Shown: piece after piece, positions 5,812 to 5,851 of the stretch | How positions within the stretch are numbered: the stretch's first letter is position 1 | Layout: each line of letters begins with the position of its first letter | Source: an uncultured Clostridia bacterium | GTDB taxonomy: Bacteria > Bacillota > Clostridia > Christensenellales > UBA1242 | NCBI GenBank assembly: GCA_944363385.1 | Contig: CALVUB010000052.1 | Location: 1-5,851 of the forward strand | Length of the DNA stretch: 5,851 bases | Direction of reading: 5' to 3' | Position numbers and translations under genes: made by a program | Notes under the pieces: generated by a model | What the model was told of the DNA's origin: nothing | Seen by the model: only the letters and a program-made list of their open reading frames with translations | Database searches by the model: none

Positions 5812-5851
5812 TTAATTGAATTTAGCGATGATATTTTTTATTTTATTATTT

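Overview
The window looks like a housekeeping stretch from a low-GC bacterium of the Bacillota, most probably an uncultured Clostridia-like lineage. The grounds are the A/T-rich base composition, the AAGGAG-type ribosome binding sites, the comM-dprA-topA order typical of that phylum, and mtaB next to rpsU as in the Bacillus dnaK cluster. The genetic code is standard: Trp is TGG and both TAA and TGA serve as stops. Every supported gene lies on the minus strand, so the window reads biologically from right to left.

Reading from the right edge, three transcription units follow a broken 3' end of mtaB, a tRNA-modification enzyme (5440-5811). Unit 1 is rpsU-rplS (ribosomal proteins bS21 and bL19), with a consensus sigma-A promoter and a strong intrinsic terminator. 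Unit 2 is an AlkD-type DNA glycosylase gene overlapping comM by 11 bp, closed by a terminator that begins inside the comM stop codon. Unit 3 is dprA-topA: dprA carries one in-frame TAA in the middle of its Rossmann domain, and topA starts with TTG and runs off the left edge.

Units 2 and 3 together handle DNA: base-excision repair of alkylated DNA, ComM branch-migration helicase, DprA loading of incoming single strands, and topoisomerase I. I see no unknown protein system here. The notable points are regulatory and evolutionary. The first genes of units 2 and 3 have no Shine-Dalgarno sequence, and their extended -10 promoters lie so close to the ATG that the transcripts should be leaderless or nearly so. 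Genes inside the operons and rpsU have ordinary ribosome binding sites. Two genes (dprA and mtaB) are interrupted by stop codons, which points to gene decay or to errors in the assembly. A rpsU-rplS pair and an AlkD-comM pair are also not the usual arrangements.

Non-coding stretches: 2286-2469 is an AT-rich spacer holding the dprA promoter and the comM terminator; 4661-4777 holds the AlkD-gene promoter and the rplS terminator; 5358-5439 holds the rpsU promoter and leader. No tRNA, rRNA, CRISPR, insertion sequence or plus-strand gene was found.
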